A DNA stretch of 64,000 bases, from positions 1 to 64,000 of the forward strand of contig RZZU01000006.1 in the NCBI GenBank assembly GCA_009929735.1. Direction: 5' to 3'. How positions within the stretch are numbered: position 1 is the first letter of the stretch; each line of letters begins with the position of its first letter. Below, piece after piece: positions 62,491-64,000 of this stretch. A program made the position numbers and the translations under genes. The stretch comes from Clostridia bacterium (GTDB taxonomy: Bacteria; Bacillota; Clostridia; Lachnospirales; Anaerotignaceae). The notes under the pieces were generated by a model. That model did not search any database and was not told the origin of the DNA. It saw only the letters and a list, made by a program, of their open reading frames with translations.

Positions 62491-63963
62491 ATGGGTTTGT
62501 TTGATTTTTTAAAGAAAAAAACAAAGGAAGAGTCTTTGTGGGAAGAAACCAAAGATGGTGTTATCGAACTAGGTGGCATTGAAGTTGAAACGCCCCAAAA
62601 TGAAACAGAGGAATTTGTTTTGGAAGTCGAAGAGGGCATTGACAAAACGGCTGCGGTAAATCAGGCGGTTGGCAAAGCTATGGGAGCGGAGAATATTCAT
62701 ATTTTCAGAGGGAATGCGGACACCTTATATCAGGAAACTGAACAAACAGGCGATACGGCTGAGGATGAGGTGGAAATTGAAATCACCTCGACGGATGGTG
62801 AAACATTTGTACTGGAAAATGCAGAAGAAGGCATTGCATTTATTGAGGAGCTTTCTGATTTGGCGTCGGGAATGCTTGAAAAGCCTGACGGTGACGAGGA
62901 AGTATTGATTACAACCGCAGATGGGGATTGCTTTGTGGAGGAAACCGCAGAGGATGCGGAAATTTTCATGGAAGAATTGACCGATTTTGTGGCAAACGCA
63001 TTGCAAGAAGAAGTGCCTGTAGTCGCAGAGCCTGAACAAGAAGAAAAAAAGATGGGCTTTTTTGCAAAGCTGAAAGCCGGCTTAGATAAAACTCGTAAAA
63101 ATATTATGGGCGGTGTGGACGCTGTATTAGGCGGGTTCACGAAAATTGATGAGGATTTATTTGAGGAGCTTGAGGAAGCTCTGATTATGGCGGATATGGG
63201 TGTGCAAACCGCTATGAATATTGTGGAAAATTTGCGTAAGCGTGTAAAACGGGAGCACACAACAGACCCTTCTTTGATTAAGGGAATGCTTGCAGACGAA
63301 ATCACTGCGATTCTATTGGAGGGCGTGCAGGAGGAAGAAAGTTTGCCAAGTCCATCGGTTGTATTGGTAATTGGCGTAAATGGCGTTGGGAAAACCACAA
63401 CCATCGGCAAATTGGCAAGCCGTTATAAGGCTGAGGGGCGTTCCGTTTTACTTGCGGCGGCGGATACCTTTCGTGCGGCGGCCATTGACCAGCTTGAGGT
63501 GTGGGGACAGCGATCGGGCATCGAAGTCATCAAGCAGGAGGAAAATTCTGACCCTGCGGCCGTGGTATTTGATGCAGTTCACGCAGCAAAAAATCAAAAA
63601 ACTGATCTTTTGATTTGCGATACGGCAGGACGTCTTCATAATAAAAAGAATCTCATGGAAGAATTGCGCAAGATTGCAAAAGTTATTGAAAGGGAGCACC
63701 CCAATGCTCACAAAGAAATATATTTGGTATTAGATGCGACAACAGGGCAGAATGCCTTACAGCAGGCAAAGCTGTTTCAGGAGGTTGCCGATATTACAGG
63801 AATCATTTTGACAAAGCTGGATGGAACTGCAAAGGGCGGCATTGTTGTTGCAATAAAAAGTGAGTTGCAAATTCCTGTACGATTTATTGGCATCGGGGAA
63901 AGCATTAACGATTTGCAGAGGTTTGATGCAAGGGAGTTTGCGAAAGCATTATTCGGGGAATAA
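62491..63963 (+). CDS. ftsY: signal recognition particle receptor FtsY
   Basis: 490 residues after GAGGTG. The NG domain is complete: GVNGVGKTTTIGKLA, AADTFRAAAIDQL, DTAGRLHNKKNLM, TKLDGTAKGG and the terminal GIGESINDLQRFDAREF. An acidic N-terminal extension of about 185 residues begins with GLFDFLKKK and contains two related units (about residues 96-129 and 138-171), each with DG(E/D)xFV...EExxxFxEEL. It docks ribosome-SRP complexes at the membrane. It lies 101 bases after smc, as in Bacillus. Confidence 0.97.
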   Translation: MGLFDFLKKKTKEESLWEETKDGVIELGGIEVETPQNETEEFVLEVEEGIDKTAAVNQAVGKAMGAENIHIFRGNADTLYQETEQTGDTAEDEVEIEITSTDGETFVLENAEEGIAFIEELSDLASGMLEKPDGDEEVLITTADGDCFVEETAEDAEIFMEELTDFVANALQEEVPVVAEPEQEEKKMGFFAKLKAGLDKTRKNIMGGVDAVLGGFTKIDEDLFEELEEALIMADMGVQTAMNIVENLRKRVKREHTTDPSLIKGMLADEITAILLEGVQEEESLPSPSVVLVIGVNGVGKTTTIGKLASRYKAEGRSVLLAAADTFRAAAIDQLEVWGQRSGIEVIKQEENSDPAAVVFDAVHAAKNQKTDLLICDTAGRLHNKKNLMEELRKIAKVIEREHPNAHKEIYLVLDATTGQNALQQAKLFQEVADITGIILTKLDGTAKGGIVVAIKSELQIPVRFIGIGESINDLQRFDAREFAKALFGE

Positions 63964-63978
63964 GGAGATTATTTATCG

Positions 63979-64000
63979 TGGAAAATCATAAAAATATTTC
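63979..64000 (+). CDS. start of a gene leaving the right edge (partial)
   Basis: AAGGAGATT stands before a GTG at 63979 that opens a frame MENHKNI and runs off the window. In Bacillus-type genomes ylxM then ffh follow ftsY, so a YlxM-like regulator is expected, but seven codons cannot confirm it. Confidence 0.55.

Noticed and set aside
62730-63410. 226-codon minus-strand frame rich in serine
   Set aside because: Shadow of the acidic ftsY N-terminus; serine-rich because it is the complement of Glu/Ala codons.
1-64000. tRNA, rRNA, tmRNA or SRP RNA genes
   Set aside because: No T-loop GGTTCGAATCC-type box with an acceptor stem was found; GGTTCGAAACG near 2752 lacks the rest of a tRNA.

Overview
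The window looks like a chromosomal segment of a low-GC, spore-forming, strictly anaerobic Clostridia member, probably Lachnospiraceae/Anaerotignaceae-like. The support is spoIVA, a glycyl radical enzyme with its SAM activase, an anaerobic [NiFe] hydrogenase with hyp genes, a sigma-54 acetoin dehydrogenase operon, and the Gram-positive cluster ylmE-sepF-yggT-ylmH-divIVA-lspA-rluD-(pyrB-pyrC)-smc-ftsY. Assignments come from reading the sequence by eye; no database search was run.

Layout. 1-2.7 kb: the start of a gene leaving the left edge, then a TetR-controlled unit (DUF6323 and DUF6179-type proteins) behind a strong promoter with two abutting 13-bp palindromes. 3-7.8 kb: MerR regulator, PLP sulfur-amino-acid lyase, AGCS symporter, alanine racemase. 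7.8-9.8 kb: decayed DNA and an HD-GYP phosphodiesterase. 10.1-14.4 kb: glycyl radical activase, glycyl radical enzyme and an XRE-cupin regulator, with inverted operator candidates. 15-16.2 kb: a broken, truncated cas13a (type VI-A effector) followed by a two-repeat, one-spacer CRISPR relic. 16.8-19.8 kb: pdxR divergent from pdxS-pdxT. 20-23.7 kb: an agr-type peptide quorum-sensing locus (A-C-D-B) plus a broken secreted-protein gene. 23.9-26.2 kb: mobile-element remnants (sigma-like HTH, large serine recombinase, IS3-family element). 26.3-37.2 kb: spoIVA, then an eleven-gene hydrogenase island flanked by two copies of the spoIVA terminator sequence. 37.5-40.5 kb: two unknown genes and a BlaI/BlaR-like pair. 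40.7-49.6 kb: acoR and a sigma-54 acetoin dehydrogenase operon. 50.4-64 kb: cell-division, lipoprotein-processing, chromosome-segregation and SRP-receptor genes, running off the right edge.

Functional links. PdxR should control PLP synthesis. AgrB would process AgrD to a thiolactone signal read by AgrC and AgrA, and a 22-bp-spaced direct repeat in front of agrD is a likely AgrA site. AcoR should activate the perfect -24/-12 promoter of the aco operon from upstream palindromes. The hydrogenase has its own protease and HypF/C/D/E but no hypB, and its HypA-like protein lacks the zinc domain.

The most unusual items are: (1) the fossil Cas13a crRNA-recognition lobe with a relic array; (2) a PyrB/PyrC pair at the ancestral pyr locus in which both proteins have lost key catalytic residues; (3) a glycyl radical enzyme with a GCVV rather than GCxE active-site loop; (4) an [NiFe] small subunit with Asn in place of one proximal-cluster cysteine.
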